DNA from: an uncultured Muribaculum sp.
GTDB taxonomy: Bacteria > Bacteroidota > Bacteroidia > Bacteroidales > Muribaculaceae
Reading direction: 5' to 3'
Length of the DNA: 64,000 nucleotides
Assembly (NCBI GenBank): GCA_910578835.1
Contig: CAJTSK010000005.1
Span: 39,055 to 103,054 of the forward strand
This document shows positions 1 to 8,627 of the stretch, piece by piece. The notes under the pieces were generated by a model, which was not told the DNA's origin, did no database searches, and was given only the letters and a program-made list of their open reading frames with translations. Each line of letters begins with the position of its first letter. Positions within the stretch are counted from its first letter, which is position 1. The position numbers were made by a program, and so were the translations under genes.

Positions 1-576
1 AAGTCTCTGTGGGTCGACATAAATGTGAACCTCACGCTTTGGCGCTCCGGAGATAGACACCGAGCCTACGCCACTGATACGCGCCAGAGGGTTTGCCACA
101 TTCTCGTCAAGAATCTTATAAAGACCCGGCATACTCTCCTTGGCCTGAACCGACAGCATCACGATAGGAATCATATCGGAGCTGAACTTGAATATGATTG
201 GATTTTCGGCAGCATCGGGAAGCTGGCTCTTAACCATGTCGAGCTTGTCGCGCACATCATTGGTGAGCACGTCGATATCCTCGCCATATTCAAATTCAAG
301 TGTTATCACAGATATGTTTTCACGTGACTTGGACGTGATATGCTTAAGGTCGTTGACCGCGTTAAGACTGTTTTCAAGCGGTCGTGTCACATTCTGCTCT
401 ATATCAGGAGCACTCGCACCCGCATATGAGGTCATCACCATAATGGTGTTGGTCTCGACATCGGGATAGAGGTCGATAGGCAGTGTCGAAAGCGAAAACA
501 GACCCAGAATGACCACCGCCACGAAGCAGAGCGTGGTCATGATAGGGCGTTTCACCGCACTTGCATATAAACTCAT
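1..576 (-). CDS. RND efflux pump inner-membrane permease, N-terminal part (cut by window edge)
   Basis: The reading frame is open from an ATG at 576 down to base 1, giving the first 192 residues of a protein normally near 1,030 residues. The N-terminus has the AcrB/MexB-type first transmembrane helix following a KRPIMTT stretch, then the LPIDLYPDVE motif and the start of the first periplasmic porter domain (EQNVTRPLENSLNAV). RND permeases use proton motive force to export drugs or other amphiphiles through a fusion protein and an outer-membrane channel. The fusion-protein gene ends 21 bp upstream and tolC lies before that, so this is the third gene of a complete tripartite operon. The family call is firm. 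The substrate and the rest of the protein cannot be seen. Confidence 0.93.
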   Translation of the reverse strand, partial: MSLYASAVKRPIMTTLCFVAVVILGLFSLSTLPIDLYPDVETNTIMVMTSYAGASAPDIEQNVTRPLENSLNAVNDLKHITSKSRENISVITLEFEYGEDIDVLTNDVRDKLDMVKSQLPDAAENPIIFKFSSDMIPIVMLSVQAKESMPGLYKILDENVANPLARISGVGSVSISGAPKREVHIYVDPQRL

Positions 577-597
577 TGTTACTAAATAATTGGTTTA

Positions 598-1641
598 TTA
601 CTTATCATTTTTGTCTATCACGTTGACTTCAATGCCGTTGGCAAGGCGCGACTGTCCGGAGATAACCACTTCGGCACCATTTTCAACGCCTGAAATAAGC
701 TCGTAGGAGTCACCGAGACGCTGTCCTACCTTCACATTGTTAAACGACACTTTTCCATCGGCATAGACATATACATATTTTTCACCTGAACCGGTCTGCT
801 TCACAATAGCCCGGTCGGGTACCACGACACGATTTTCGGTACCGAAATTCATGACCACGCGGGCAAACATTCCGGGACGCACACGCTCATCGCGGTTGGC
901 GATATTGACCTCTACCGTAAAGGTGCGCGTAGCTGAGTCTATAGTAGGATGTATAAGTTCCACGACACCCTCGAAACGCTCGTCGCCATACACGTCGAGA
1001 TACACATCGACCTTCATCCCTTTATGGACTTTGGTAAACTCGCTTTCACTCACGTGGATAAGCACTTTAACGGGCTGTATCTGCTCAATGGTAAGTATAG
1101 GCAGTTGTGCGGTCATGTCGCCGGCATCATAATTGCGCGCGGTGACCACCCCGGCTATAGGCGACACGAGGAAAGTGTTTTCAACCTGATTGTCATATTG
1201 GCGGCGTGCCGCGTCGAGTTCGGTCTTCATCTGGTCGACAGCCTGCTTGGTGCCACCACCTATATTATATAGCTCAAGGGCGCGGTTATATTCGCGCTCT
1301 GTGTTGTCAAGCCTTACTTTCAGCTGGTCGATATTCACATTGTCAAGCACCACAAGACGCTGCCCTTTTGCCACTTTTGAACCTACATCAACAAGTATCG
1401 ACTTGATACGGTTGGGAGTTGAAGTGGTTATATTGTTGGTCTTGTAAGCCTCAACCGTAGCTGTATATGAAACCAGCTGGCTCACATCCTGTTCATGAAC
1501 CTTAAGTATCTCGACATTAGGTCGCTCGTCGACAGCCTCCTTTTGGACTGTCTCATTTTTTCCACCACATGAATAAAGCGTGGCTACCATCATCGCACCG
1601 AGCATAAGAGAAGCCGCGGCACCGTGTATTCTGACTGACAT
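598..1641 (-). CDS. Efflux RND transporter periplasmic adaptor (membrane fusion) lipoprotein
   Basis: This 347-residue HlyD/AcrA-family adaptor links the RND pump to the TolC channel. I start it at ATG 1641. The longer open frame up to 1845 would run through the end of the tolC gene, whereas 1641 leaves a normal 34-bp gap and opens with a lipoprotein signal peptide (hydrophobic run ending LYSC, lipidated Cys at about residue 26). The order is then a lipoyl/barrel-sandwich half, an alpha-helical hairpin (about 95-150), the second lipoyl half (SPIAGVV and neighbours), a beta-barrel and the membrane-proximal domain. It sits between tolC and the pump gene in one transcription unit driven from the tolC promoter. 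Confidence 0.93.
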   Translation of the reverse strand: MSVRIHGAAASLMLGAMMVATLYSCGGKNETVQKEAVDERPNVEILKVHEQDVSQLVSYTATVEAYKTNNITTSTPNRIKSILVDVGSKVAKGQRLVVLDNVNIDQLKVRLDNTEREYNRALELYNIGGGTKQAVDQMKTELDAARRQYDNQVENTFLVSPIAGVVTARNYDAGDMTAQLPILTIEQIQPVKVLIHVSESEFTKVHKGMKVDVYLDVYGDERFEGVVELIHPTIDSATRTFTVEVNIANRDERVRPGMFARVVMNFGTENRVVVPDRAIVKQTGSGEKYVYVYADGKVSFNNVKVGQRLGDSYELISGVENGAEVVISGQSRLANGIEVNVIDKNDK

Positions 1642-1675
1642 AATCGTGGATATATAATGTGATTTTTCTGATTTA

Positions 1676-3142
1676 TTATTCTGCCAAATTGCTGTATTTT
1701 TCGAGGTCGGCATTGCCAAGAAGCAACTCCAGCTCACTATTAGCGACAAGATAATTGTAAATCGACTGATAGTAAGCGAGACGCGCCTGTGTAAGCGCAA
1801 GCTCAGAGTCGCGGAGGTCAAGATAGCTTGCCGCACCGATTTCAAACGATTTCTCCATTATCTCATGAGCTTTCACCGCCTGTGCCACACTCTCTGAACT
1901 ACTTGAAATCTGACGCACATTTTTCTGGATATTGTCGACAGCAAGGTCAACCTGCATCTTAATCGAGCGTTCAAGATTTTCACGCTGCCAGCTCATCTCC
2001 TCGACCTGTATGCGCGCCTGCTTAATCTTATGATAACGCTGACCGCCCTCAAAAATCGGGAAATTAAGCGACAAGCCCACTACCGAATATGGATCCCAGC
2101 GGAAATTTCGGAGCGGGTTTCCGTTAGACGACGAAGTCCAGTTGTAGCTTGCTGTAAGTGCAAGCGTCGGAAACCATGACATCTTCTGTATTGAAAGTGC
2201 ATTACGGAGCGAACGTGTCTGCAAGTCAAGTGTACGCAAGTCGGTATTACCCTCGATAGAACCGGTTTCAAGCTTGAGAGTATTCTCATACATATCTTCC
2301 TCGTAATCGGCAAGCGAAGTGGTAGCCTCCACTACATTTGAGGCGTCAATGCCCATCAGTATGGCAAGCTGCAACCGCGCCTGCTTGATGGCAATTTCAG
2401 CCTGAAGGAGTTCAGGCTCGACATTTTTCACCTGCACGGCAGAGCGTAGCACCTCATATTCAGAAGCTGTGCCCACTTGAAACTTTTTTTCATATATCTT
2501 GTGGTTGAACACCGCGTTGTCGTAGCTCTCCTGAATCACCTTATGGCTGTCGACAGCAAGCAGCAGTGTGTAATAAGCCGACTTAATCTGGTTGACAAGT
2601 GACAGGCGCGACGCTCTCGCCGCCTCGACGTTCTGCAATATCTGGCTGTCACTAAGCTTCAACGATGCCCACAGTTGCGGGGCAATCAGAGGCAGCGAGG
2701 CATTGAATCCTACCTGATAGCTGTTGTCAAGTCCCATTTTTATACCGCTGTTTTTACCTCCGCCACCGGAAGCATCAGCCCTTGACGCAGGAGTCGCGTT
2801 GTCAGCGGCACCCTCATCAGAAGCATCGCCGCCGGCTCCGCCCATCATCGAGCCGAAACCATCCATGTTCATGTAAGCAACCTGCTTTGCTATCATGCGG
2901 TTATAATTTCCTCCGAAATTCACAGTAGGGAGCAATTGCCCTATCGTCTCTTTCTTAGCATAATCCACACGCGTCACCTCCATGTCGGCAACTTTAACAG
3001 TGGGATTTTCCGACAACGCAATAGCTATACACCGGTCGAGCGACAGCGACAATGTGTCGGGTTGTAAATCTTGAGCGGAAACCGAAAAAGCAAAGCACAA
3101 TCCGAGGAGTGACATCCCCGATGCAACAATACTATATTTCAT
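1676..3142 (-). CDS. TolC family outer-membrane efflux protein
   Basis: A 488-residue outer-membrane channel of the TolC/OEP family, first gene of the efflux operon. It has a cleavable signal peptide (hydrophobic core, SVSAQ cleavage region near residue 23), the typical opening LSLDRCIAIALSENP, and two internally similar halves of long amphipathic helices that make the alpha-barrel. The linker at about residues 95-130 is rich in Gly, Ala, Asp and Ser and is probably disordered; this is longer than in most TolC proteins. The protein trimerises in the outer membrane and receives substrate from the pump-adaptor complex encoded directly downstream. Confidence 0.94.
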   Translation of the reverse strand: MKYSIVASGMSLLGLCFAFSVSAQDLQPDTLSLSLDRCIAIALSENPTVKVADMEVTRVDYAKKETIGQLLPTVNFGGNYNRMIAKQVAYMNMDGFGSMMGGAGGDASDEGAADNATPASRADASGGGGKNSGIKMGLDNSYQVGFNASLPLIAPQLWASLKLSDSQILQNVEAARASRLSLVNQIKSAYYTLLLAVDSHKVIQESYDNAVFNHKIYEKKFQVGTASEYEVLRSAVQVKNVEPELLQAEIAIKQARLQLAILMGIDASNVVEATTSLADYEEDMYENTLKLETGSIEGNTDLRTLDLQTRSLRNALSIQKMSWFPTLALTASYNWTSSSNGNPLRNFRWDPYSVVGLSLNFPIFEGGQRYHKIKQARIQVEEMSWQRENLERSIKMQVDLAVDNIQKNVRQISSSSESVAQAVKAHEIMEKSFEIGAASYLDLRDSELALTQARLAYYQSIYNYLVANSELELLLGNADLEKYSNLAE

Positions 3143-3170
3143 GTGTTGTGTTTAGTGAATTTAATAAAAA

Positions 3171-3202
3171 CAAACTTACTACATAAATAAACTCTGCACA
3201 AA
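3171..3202 (-). promoter_or_regulatory. Bacteroidetes-type promoter of the tolC efflux operon
   Basis: On the minus strand there is a TTTG at 3202-3199, a 20-nt spacer, and TAAGTTTG at 3178-3171. This matches the phylum's -33/-7 pattern (TTTG, 19-21 nt, TAnnTTTG). Transcription should begin near 3165, giving a leader of roughly 20 nt before the tolC ATG. Confidence 0.65.
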
Positions 3203-3214
3203 TCTCATATACAC

Positions 3215-3256
3215 AATATTCCAAAAAGGAAAAGATATTATCCTTTTTGGAATATT
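3215..3256 (-). terminator. Perfect 16-bp inverted repeat between ilvA and tolC
   Basis: The arms 3215-3230 and 3241-3256 are exact reverse complements (AATATTCCAAAAAGGA) with a 10-nt loop. The repeat lies 29 bp past the ilvA stop and just upstream of the tolC promoter. An ilvA terminator is the simplest reading, although a T-rich tail is weak and an operator role for the efflux operon is possible. Confidence 0.55.
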
Positions 3257-3284
3257 AGTGAATCTAAACTTCCAAATCAGATGA

Positions 3285-4493
3285 CTAATTCAGAATCTTG
3301 TAACCGGCATCAGCGAGACCCTTTCTGATAATGTCAATATGCTCCTGATTACGCGTTTCCATCACAAGACGCAGCGAACAGCTTGTGATAGGAGTGTCGA
3401 CACTGATACGCTCATGGGTCACCGATATGATATTACCGCCAAGTTCACCGATGATACGGCTCACGTCGGCAAGCACACCCGGCTTGTCAAAAAGGTCGAT
3501 ATTGACGGCATAGTTTCTGCCGCTCTTTATAAGACCGCGGTTGATGACACGGCTCAATATGGTGACATCGATATTACCACCCGATACAAGACACACAGTG
3601 CGCTTGCCTTTTATAGGCACCTTATTAAACATCGCGGCAGCCACGGCAACCGCCCCGGCACCCTCGGCAACAAGTTTTTCCTGCTCCATCATGGCAAGGA
3701 TAGCGGCTGAAATCTCGTCGTCGCTTACAGTCACAATCTCATCGACATATTTACGGCAAAGCTCAAAGGTATTGTCACCCGGTTCTTTCACCGAAATACC
3801 GTCGGCTACGGTCGACACATTCTTAAGACACTTTATATGGTCTTCTTTCAACGACTCCACCATACTCGGCGCCCCTGCCGCCTGCACTCCATATATTTTA
3901 ACATTGGGACTAACCGCCTTAATGGCAAATGCCACTCCGGAGATAAGTCCGCCGCCGCCCACGGGCACAATCACAGCCTCCACATCGGGCATCTCGTCAA
4001 GTATCTCAAGACCTATAGTGCCCTGCCCCGCTATCACAAGCGGGTCATTGAACGGATGCACAAAAGTGTAGCCATGCTCGTCACGCATCTCAAGCGCGCG
4101 CTTGTAGGCATCGTCATATACGCCGGGCACGAGACACACCTCGGCTCCATACTTCTTGGTAGCCTCAACTTTGGAAATGGGGGCACCCTCGGGCAGACAG
4201 ATAATCGATTTTATACCGTTAGCCTTAGCTCCGAGCGCGACACCCTGCGCATGATTTCCTGCAGAGCATGCAATTACGCCATGAGACTTCTCCTCAGGCG
4301 AAAGCTGGGAGATTTTGTAATACGCGCCACGAAGCTTAAATGAACCGGTATGTTGAAGACACTCGGGCTTCAGATACACTTCACTCTCGGGATTAATTTT
4401 CTGCGCTCTTATAAGCTCAGTGTGACGGACAACACCCTTCAAGACATGTGCCGCCTTGTATATGTCACTTAAAGTAAGGATTTCTTCTGACAT
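3285..4493 (-). CDS. ilvA: Threonine ammonia-lyase (threonine dehydratase) with ACT domain
   Basis: A 402-residue PLP enzyme that deaminates L-threonine to 2-oxobutanoate, the first step of isoleucine synthesis. I start it at ATG 4493, because the two extra upstream codons would need a TTG start. The PLP lysine is K53 in HTGSFKLRGA, and the phosphate-binding glycine loop PVGGGG is at about 177-182. Residues from about 325 form one ACT domain (NIDLFDKPGVLADVSRIIGE), giving the short single-ACT architecture rather than the 510-residue E. coli IlvA. The gene is monocistronic and diverges from pyrE. Threonine-to-propionate catabolism is also possible for this form. Confidence 0.93.
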   Translation of the reverse strand: MSEEILTLSDIYKAAHVLKGVVRHTELIRAQKINPESEVYLKPECLQHTGSFKLRGAYYKISQLSPEEKSHGVIACSAGNHAQGVALGAKANGIKSIICLPEGAPISKVEATKKYGAEVCLVPGVYDDAYKRALEMRDEHGYTFVHPFNDPLVIAGQGTIGLEILDEMPDVEAVIVPVGGGGLISGVAFAIKAVSPNVKIYGVQAAGAPSMVESLKEDHIKCLKNVSTVADGISVKEPGDNTFELCRKYVDEIVTVSDDEISAAILAMMEQEKLVAEGAGAVAVAAAMFNKVPIKGKRTVCLVSGGNIDVTILSRVINRGLIKSGRNYAVNIDLFDKPGVLADVSRIIGELGGNIISVTHERISVDTPITSCSLRLVMETRNQEHIDIIRKGLADAGYKILN

Positions 4494-4513
4494 TTTCAAT
4501 AAATTTTACATTG

Positions 4514-4521
4514 CAAAAGTA
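4514..4521 (-). promoter_or_regulatory. -7 box of ilvA
   Basis: TACTTTTG on the minus strand, 21 nt from the ilvA ATG, fits TAnnTTTG. The leader would be only about 10-15 nt. No clear -33 TTTG is seen at the right distance. Confidence 0.5.
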
Positions 4522-4576
4522 GCAATAATTCTTTACAATTTACTATGTTTTTATTGGTAATTTGCCTCATAAACAC

Positions 4577-4584
4577 TATCTTTG
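4577..4584 (+). promoter_or_regulatory. -7 box of the pyrE operon
   Basis: TATCTTTG, an exact TAnnTTTG match, lies 30 nt before the pyrE start. A TTGG at 4554-4557 is 19 nt upstream and could be the -33 element. The site diverges from the ilvA promoter across about 60 bp. Confidence 0.6.
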
Positions 4585-4613
4585 CACCAACATAATTCCA
4601 AATACAATTCAAG

Positions 4614-5264
4614 ATGAAAAAGTTAGAAAGCCTCGTAGCCGAAAAGTTGTTAAAAATCTCAGCAATCAAATTGCAACCCGATATTCCTTTCACATGGGCT
4701 TCAGGCTGGAATTCACCGATATACACTGACAATCGCAAGACGCTGTCTTACCCCGAGCTGCGCAGCTTCATCAAAGTGGAGCTTTGCCGCCTGATTATGG
4801 AAAATTTCGAGGCTCCCGATGCCATCGCAGGTGTTGCCACCGGAGCTATCGCCCAGGGTGCCCTCGTAGCCGACACGCTCGGACTTCCCTACGTATATGT
4901 ACGTTCCACCCCGAAGGACCACGGTCTTGAAAACCTTATCGAAGGTAACCTCAAGCCCGGTCAGAAAATCGTGGTAATCGAAGACCTCATCTCTACCGGC
5001 GGCAGCAGCCTCAAGGCTGTTGAAGCGATACGTAACGCAGGTTGCGAAGTAGTAGGTATGGCTGCAATCTTCACTTATGGATTCCCGGTTGCGGTAAAAC
5101 GCTTCAATGAAGCCGGCGTGAAACTCGTCACCCTCAGCAACTACAACTCAATGCTTGAAGCAGCCCTTGAGACCAACTACATCAAGGAGCAAGACCTTGA
5201 GACCCTGAAGGAATGGCGCAAAGACCCCGCAAGCTGGGTACCCAACACCACCAAGGCAGACTAA
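4614..5264 (+). CDS. pyrE: Orotate phosphoribosyltransferase
   Basis: A 216-residue type I phosphoribosyltransferase that converts orotate and PRPP to orotidine 5'-phosphate in de novo pyrimidine synthesis. The PRPP-binding motif VVIEDLISTGGSS is at about residues 120-132. The substrate region TWASGWNSPIYTDNR is near 28-41, and the flexible catalytic loop RSTPKDHG follows near 97-104. It opens a run of same-strand genes (SRPBCC, argH, aldo/keto reductase, lipoprotein) with gaps of 15-45 bp, which is consistent with an operon. carA-carB for the same pathway lie about 9 kb away. Confidence 0.96.
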   Translation: MKKLESLVAEKLLKISAIKLQPDIPFTWASGWNSPIYTDNRKTLSYPELRSFIKVELCRLIMENFEAPDAIAGVATGAIAQGALVADTLGLPYVYVRSTPKDHGLENLIEGNLKPGQKIVVIEDLISTGGSSLKAVEAIRNAGCEVVGMAAIFTYGFPVAVKRFNEAGVKLVTLSNYNSMLEAALETNYIKEQDLETLKEWRKDPASWVPNTTKAD

Positions 5265-5297
5265 TCATCTACCCCTTGTTAACAACGTAAACTCAAT

Positions 5298-5723
5298 ATG
5301 ACAACATATTCAAGCAAACCTGTCGATGTGGCTATGCCTGCATCGACAGTATTTGACCGCATAAGCAATCTTGGCTCATTTCAGGAGCGCATCGAGCAAC
5401 TTCCCGAAGATGTCAAGGCAAAAATAGGCTCTGTGACCTTCACAGAAGACACTATCGTGATAAATGCCGCTCCTATGGGCGACATGACACTGCGCGTAAC
5501 CGAGCGTATACCGGCAAAACGCCTTGCCCTTACTGCCGAAAACGCTCCTGTGCCCATCATCCTGTCGGTAAATCTCAACGAAAAAGACACCGACAACACC
5601 GAAGTGGTCACATCTATTGACGTGGATATGCCGGCAATGCTCCGCCCTATGGTAGGACCGAAATTGCAAGAAGCCGCCAATAAGTTTGGCGACATGATCA
5701 AGAATCTTGCTTTTGTAAAATAA
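5298..5723 (+). CDS. SRPBCC (START-like) family protein
   Basis: A small protein of 141 residues. The layout (VDVAMPASTVFDRISNLGSF at the start, alternating beta-strands, and a C-terminal amphipathic helix ending in MIKNLAFVK) fits the SRPBCC/polyketide-cyclase-like helix-grip fold, which binds hydrophobic ligands. There is no signal peptide, so it should be cytosolic. It lies 33 bp after pyrE and 42 bp before argH. I infer the fold from pattern alone, and no specific ligand or reaction can be assigned. Confidence 0.72.
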   Translation: MTTYSSKPVDVAMPASTVFDRISNLGSFQERIEQLPEDVKAKIGSVTFTEDTIVINAAPMGDMTLRVTERIPAKRLALTAENAPVPIILSVNLNEKDTDNTEVVTSIDVDMPAMLRPMVGPKLQEAANKFGDMIKNLAFVK

Positions 5724-5765
5724 CGGCACGATTTTTATCGCGTTATCCTCTTTACTCTGATTATT

Positions 5766-7106
5766 ATGGCATCAAAACTCTGGGAAAAATCCACCACTGT
5801 GGATCATGATGTGGAATCCTACACCGTAGGACACGACCGTGAGATGGACCTCTATCTTGCGCCATACGATGTGCTCGGGTCGCTTGCCCACATAAAAATG
5901 CTCGAATCGATAGGCTTGCTGACTGCTGAAGAGCTTAAGACTCTCAGCGCGGAGCTACGCGAAATCTATAATGTCATCGGCAAAAACGAGTTTAAGATTG
6001 AAGACGACATTGAAGATGTGCATTCCCAGGTAGAGCTGATGCTTACCCGTCGTCTCGGTGACACCGGCAAGAAAATTCATTCCGGACGGTCACGCAACGA
6101 CCAGGTGCTTGTAGACCTGAAACTTTTCATACGTTCAAGAATAGAGGATGTCACCAAGGCGATGACACGCCTCTTTGACACGCTGCTTAAGCAAAGCGAC
6201 CGCTACAAAAACGTGCTACTGCCCGGTTATACCCATCTTCAGGTGGCTATGCCGTCATCGTTCGGATTATGGTTTGGCGCCTATGCGGAGTCGCTTGTCG
6301 ACGACCTTACGGTAATGCGCGCCGCCTACGACATCACCAACCGCAATCCTCTCGGCTCGGCAGCAGGCTACGGTTCGTCATTTCCGCTCAACCGAACCAT
6401 GACCACCGATTTGCTCGGATTTGAAAGCATGGACTATAACGTGGTGTACGCACAGATGGGACGCGGCAAGACAGAGCGCATTGTCGCACAAGCACTTGCA
6501 AGCGTCGCTGCCACCATAGGCAAACTTGCCTACGATGCATGTCTTTTCAACTCACAAAACTTCGGCTTTATCAAGCTGCCTGATGAGTTTACGACAGGCT
6601 CGTCAATCATGCCCCATAAGAAAAATCCCGATGTATTTGAACTGACACGTGCCAAGTGTAACAAGCTTCAGGCACTGCCATTTGAAATCACGCTAATCAC
6701 CAACAATCTGCCATCGGGCTATTTCCGCGACCTGCAGCTTGTGAAAGAGAATTTCCTCCCGGCATTTGACGAGATAATATCTATAATCGACATGGTAAAT
6801 GCAATGGTATCGCAGATTAAAGTCAACGAATCTATTGTTGACGACGAACGTTACCGCTACATGTTCTCTGTCGAGGAGGTGAATCGCCTTACACTTGACG
6901 GCGTGCCGTTCCGCGATGCCTACAAGAAAGTAGGTCTTGAAATCGAGGAAGGCAAATTCAATGCGGTCAAAGAGGTACACCACACCCATGAAGGCTCGAT
7001 TGGCAACCTTTGCAACGACAAGATAAAGGCTCTTTACGACAAGACGCTTGCCGACTTCAACTTCGAGACCTATCACCGCGCATTTGCGTCACTGCTCGAC
7101 AACTAA
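5766..7106 (+). CDS. argH: Argininosuccinate lyase
   Basis: A 446-residue member of the aspartase/fumarase superfamily that cleaves argininosuccinate to arginine and fumarate in the last step of arginine synthesis. The signature loop GSSIMPHKKNPD is at about residues 277-288 and carries the catalytic Ser. Upstream motifs include SGRSRNDQV near 113-121 and the TxLQ region LPGYTHLQVAMP. The length is slightly below the usual 455-470, with the C-terminus shortened but complete. It is the third gene of the pyrE-led run. Confidence 0.95.
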   Translation: MASKLWEKSTTVDHDVESYTVGHDREMDLYLAPYDVLGSLAHIKMLESIGLLTAEELKTLSAELREIYNVIGKNEFKIEDDIEDVHSQVELMLTRRLGDTGKKIHSGRSRNDQVLVDLKLFIRSRIEDVTKAMTRLFDTLLKQSDRYKNVLLPGYTHLQVAMPSSFGLWFGAYAESLVDDLTVMRAAYDITNRNPLGSAAGYGSSFPLNRTMTTDLLGFESMDYNVVYAQMGRGKTERIVAQALASVAATIGKLAYDACLFNSQNFGFIKLPDEFTTGSSIMPHKKNPDVFELTRAKCNKLQALPFEITLITNNLPSGYFRDLQLVKENFLPAFDEIISIIDMVNAMVSQIKVNESIVDDERYRYMFSVEEVNRLTLDGVPFRDAYKKVGLEIEEGKFNAVKEVHHTHEGSIGNLCNDKIKALYDKTLADFNFETYHRAFASLLDN

Positions 7107-7121
7107 TCAAATTTTAAAATC

Positions 7122-8138
7122 ATGAATCTCCCTCCCCAACCACGTAAACCATACGTAGCCGACCCGTCGCGCTATGAAAAAAATATGCCCTATCGCCGCT
7201 GCGGCAAGTGGGGACTCCCATTGTCGGCTCTGTCACTCGGCTTCTGGTGGAATTTCGGTGATGACGAGACTTACTCTTCATGTCACCGGCGCGTCACCAC
7301 GGCTTTTGACAACGGCATAACGGTATTTGACCTTGCCAACAACTACGGACCACCTTTTGGTGCCGCCGAGGAGATGATGGGGCGCATAATGGCGCAGTCG
7401 CTCCACACCCACCGCCATGAGATGGTAATAACCACCAAGGCAGGTCACGACATGTGGGAGGGACCCTATGGCGATGGCTCGTCGCGAAAGATGCTGATGA
7501 CTTCAATCAACGAGTCGCTCTCACGCATGGGCATCGATTACGTGGACATATTTTACTCCCATCGCTACGACGGGGTGACTCCCGTCGAGGAGACCATGCA
7601 GGCACTTGTCGACATCGTAAGGTCAGGCAAAGCATTGTATGTGGGATTGTCCAAATATCCAGCCGACAAACTCGTAGAGGCTCTCGCCTACCTGCGCGAT
7701 GCACATACGCCCTGTATCGTGTATCAGGACAAATCCAACATGCTTGTCGACAACCTTACCTCCGCTCATCGCGAGGCACTTGAAAAATATGGCGTAGGCT
7801 ATACCGCGTTCAGCCCTCTGCAGCAGGGATTGCTTACCGACAAGTATCTTAACGGTATTCCCGAATCATCACGCGCAGCCAACGACAAGCATCTACATCG
7901 CTCCGACATTACCCCTGAGCTTGTGGCAAAACTCAGCCGCCTGAACGACATCGCGGCTGAACGAAACCAGACGCTCGCGCAGATGGCGGTGGCATGGCTT
8001 CTCCGTGACCCCTCTGTAACTTCGGTAATAATCGGGCCGCGCACAATGTCACAGCTCATGTCGCTGCTTCCTGCTATAGAAAATACTAATTTCAACGATA
8101 CTGAAGAAAGCTTGATTACTTCAATCCTCAACGCATGA
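7122..8138 (+). CDS. Aldo/keto reductase, YghZ/Gpr-like
   Basis: A 338-residue (beta/alpha)8 NADPH-dependent reductase. The opening PSRYEKNMPYRRCGKWGLPLSALSLGFWWNFG is characteristic of the L-glyceraldehyde-3-phosphate reductase (YghZ) and Kv-beta-like AKR14 branch. The catalytic tetrad is visible: Asp and Tyr in FDLANNYG, Lys in TTKAGH, and His in YSHRYDG. The C-terminal cofactor motif SVIIGPRTMSQL is present. The physiological substrate cannot be deduced. The stop overlaps the start of the following lipoprotein gene in ATGA, so the two are probably translationally coupled. Confidence 0.9.
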   Translation: MNLPPQPRKPYVADPSRYEKNMPYRRCGKWGLPLSALSLGFWWNFGDDETYSSCHRRVTTAFDNGITVFDLANNYGPPFGAAEEMMGRIMAQSLHTHRHEMVITTKAGHDMWEGPYGDGSSRKMLMTSINESLSRMGIDYVDIFYSHRYDGVTPVEETMQALVDIVRSGKALYVGLSKYPADKLVEALAYLRDAHTPCIVYQDKSNMLVDNLTSAHREALEKYGVGYTAFSPLQQGLLTDKYLNGIPESSRAANDKHLHRSDITPELVAKLSRLNDIAAERNQTLAQMAVAWLLRDPSVTSVIIGPRTMSQLMSLLPAIENTNFNDTEESLITSILNA

Positions 8139-8626
8139 CACGCCACGCCACACCTGTCCTCGCCGCAGCAATCATGCTGCTCTCTTCATCATGTGGAGAG
8201 GTCAACGATGAGCGCATACCCGCTATGAGCGTCAATGTCGAGTTAAGCAATCCCGGATATTGGGACATATATGGCGTACACGGACTCGGACAGTCGCGTA
8301 CCTTTATAAAGGCTGACCGCATACCCGCCGACTTCCCCTTTACGGCGATGACCTTCACCGGATTTGGCGGAATACTGCTTGTCACCGACCTAACCAACAG
8401 CCCGCTTGCCTATGACCTTTCATGCCCGGTAGAGGTAAGCCCCACTGTAAGAGTGAGATTTAACCCTGACAATCTTGAAGCACGCTGCCCGCAATGTGGC
8501 TCGGTCTACAATGTATGTGAATACCAAGGCAGTGCCGTGTCAGGTGTCGCATATGACAGAAAGTACGGATTGCGCCGTTACCGTGTGCTACCGGCTGCAA
8601 CGGGAGGCTACAATATCGTATTTTAA
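8135..8626 (+). CDS. Lipoprotein with degenerate Rieske-like fold
   Basis: A 163-residue exported protein with a lipoprotein signal (MLLSSSC, lipidated C20). The C-terminal half follows the order of a Rieske iron-sulfur domain. A strand leads into C97-P-V-E, about 20 residues follow, then C118-P-Q-C121-G-S-V-Y-N-V, a GSAVSGVAY turn, and the closing RKYGLRRYRV strand. A true Rieske site is CxH...CxxH; here both histidines are absent, so a canonical [2Fe-2S] cluster is unlikely, though a mononuclear Cys site is conceivable. The gene overlaps the upstream reductase by 4 bp. The fold is inference from pattern. A repeat copy begins 1 bp past the stop codon. Confidence 0.7.
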   Translation: MTRHATPVLAAAIMLLSSSCGEVNDERIPAMSVNVELSNPGYWDIYGVHGLGQSRTFIKADRIPADFPFTAMTFTGFGGILLVTDLTNSPLAYDLSCPVEVSPTVRVRFNPDNLEARCPQCGSVYNVCEYQGSAVSGVAYDRKYGLRRYRVLPAATGGYNIVF

Positions 8627-8627
8627 A

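Noticed and set aside
1642..1845. N-terminal extension of the membrane fusion protein
   Set aside because: It would overlap the last 170 bp of tolC. Starting at 1641 gives a proper lipoprotein signal peptide and a normal gap.
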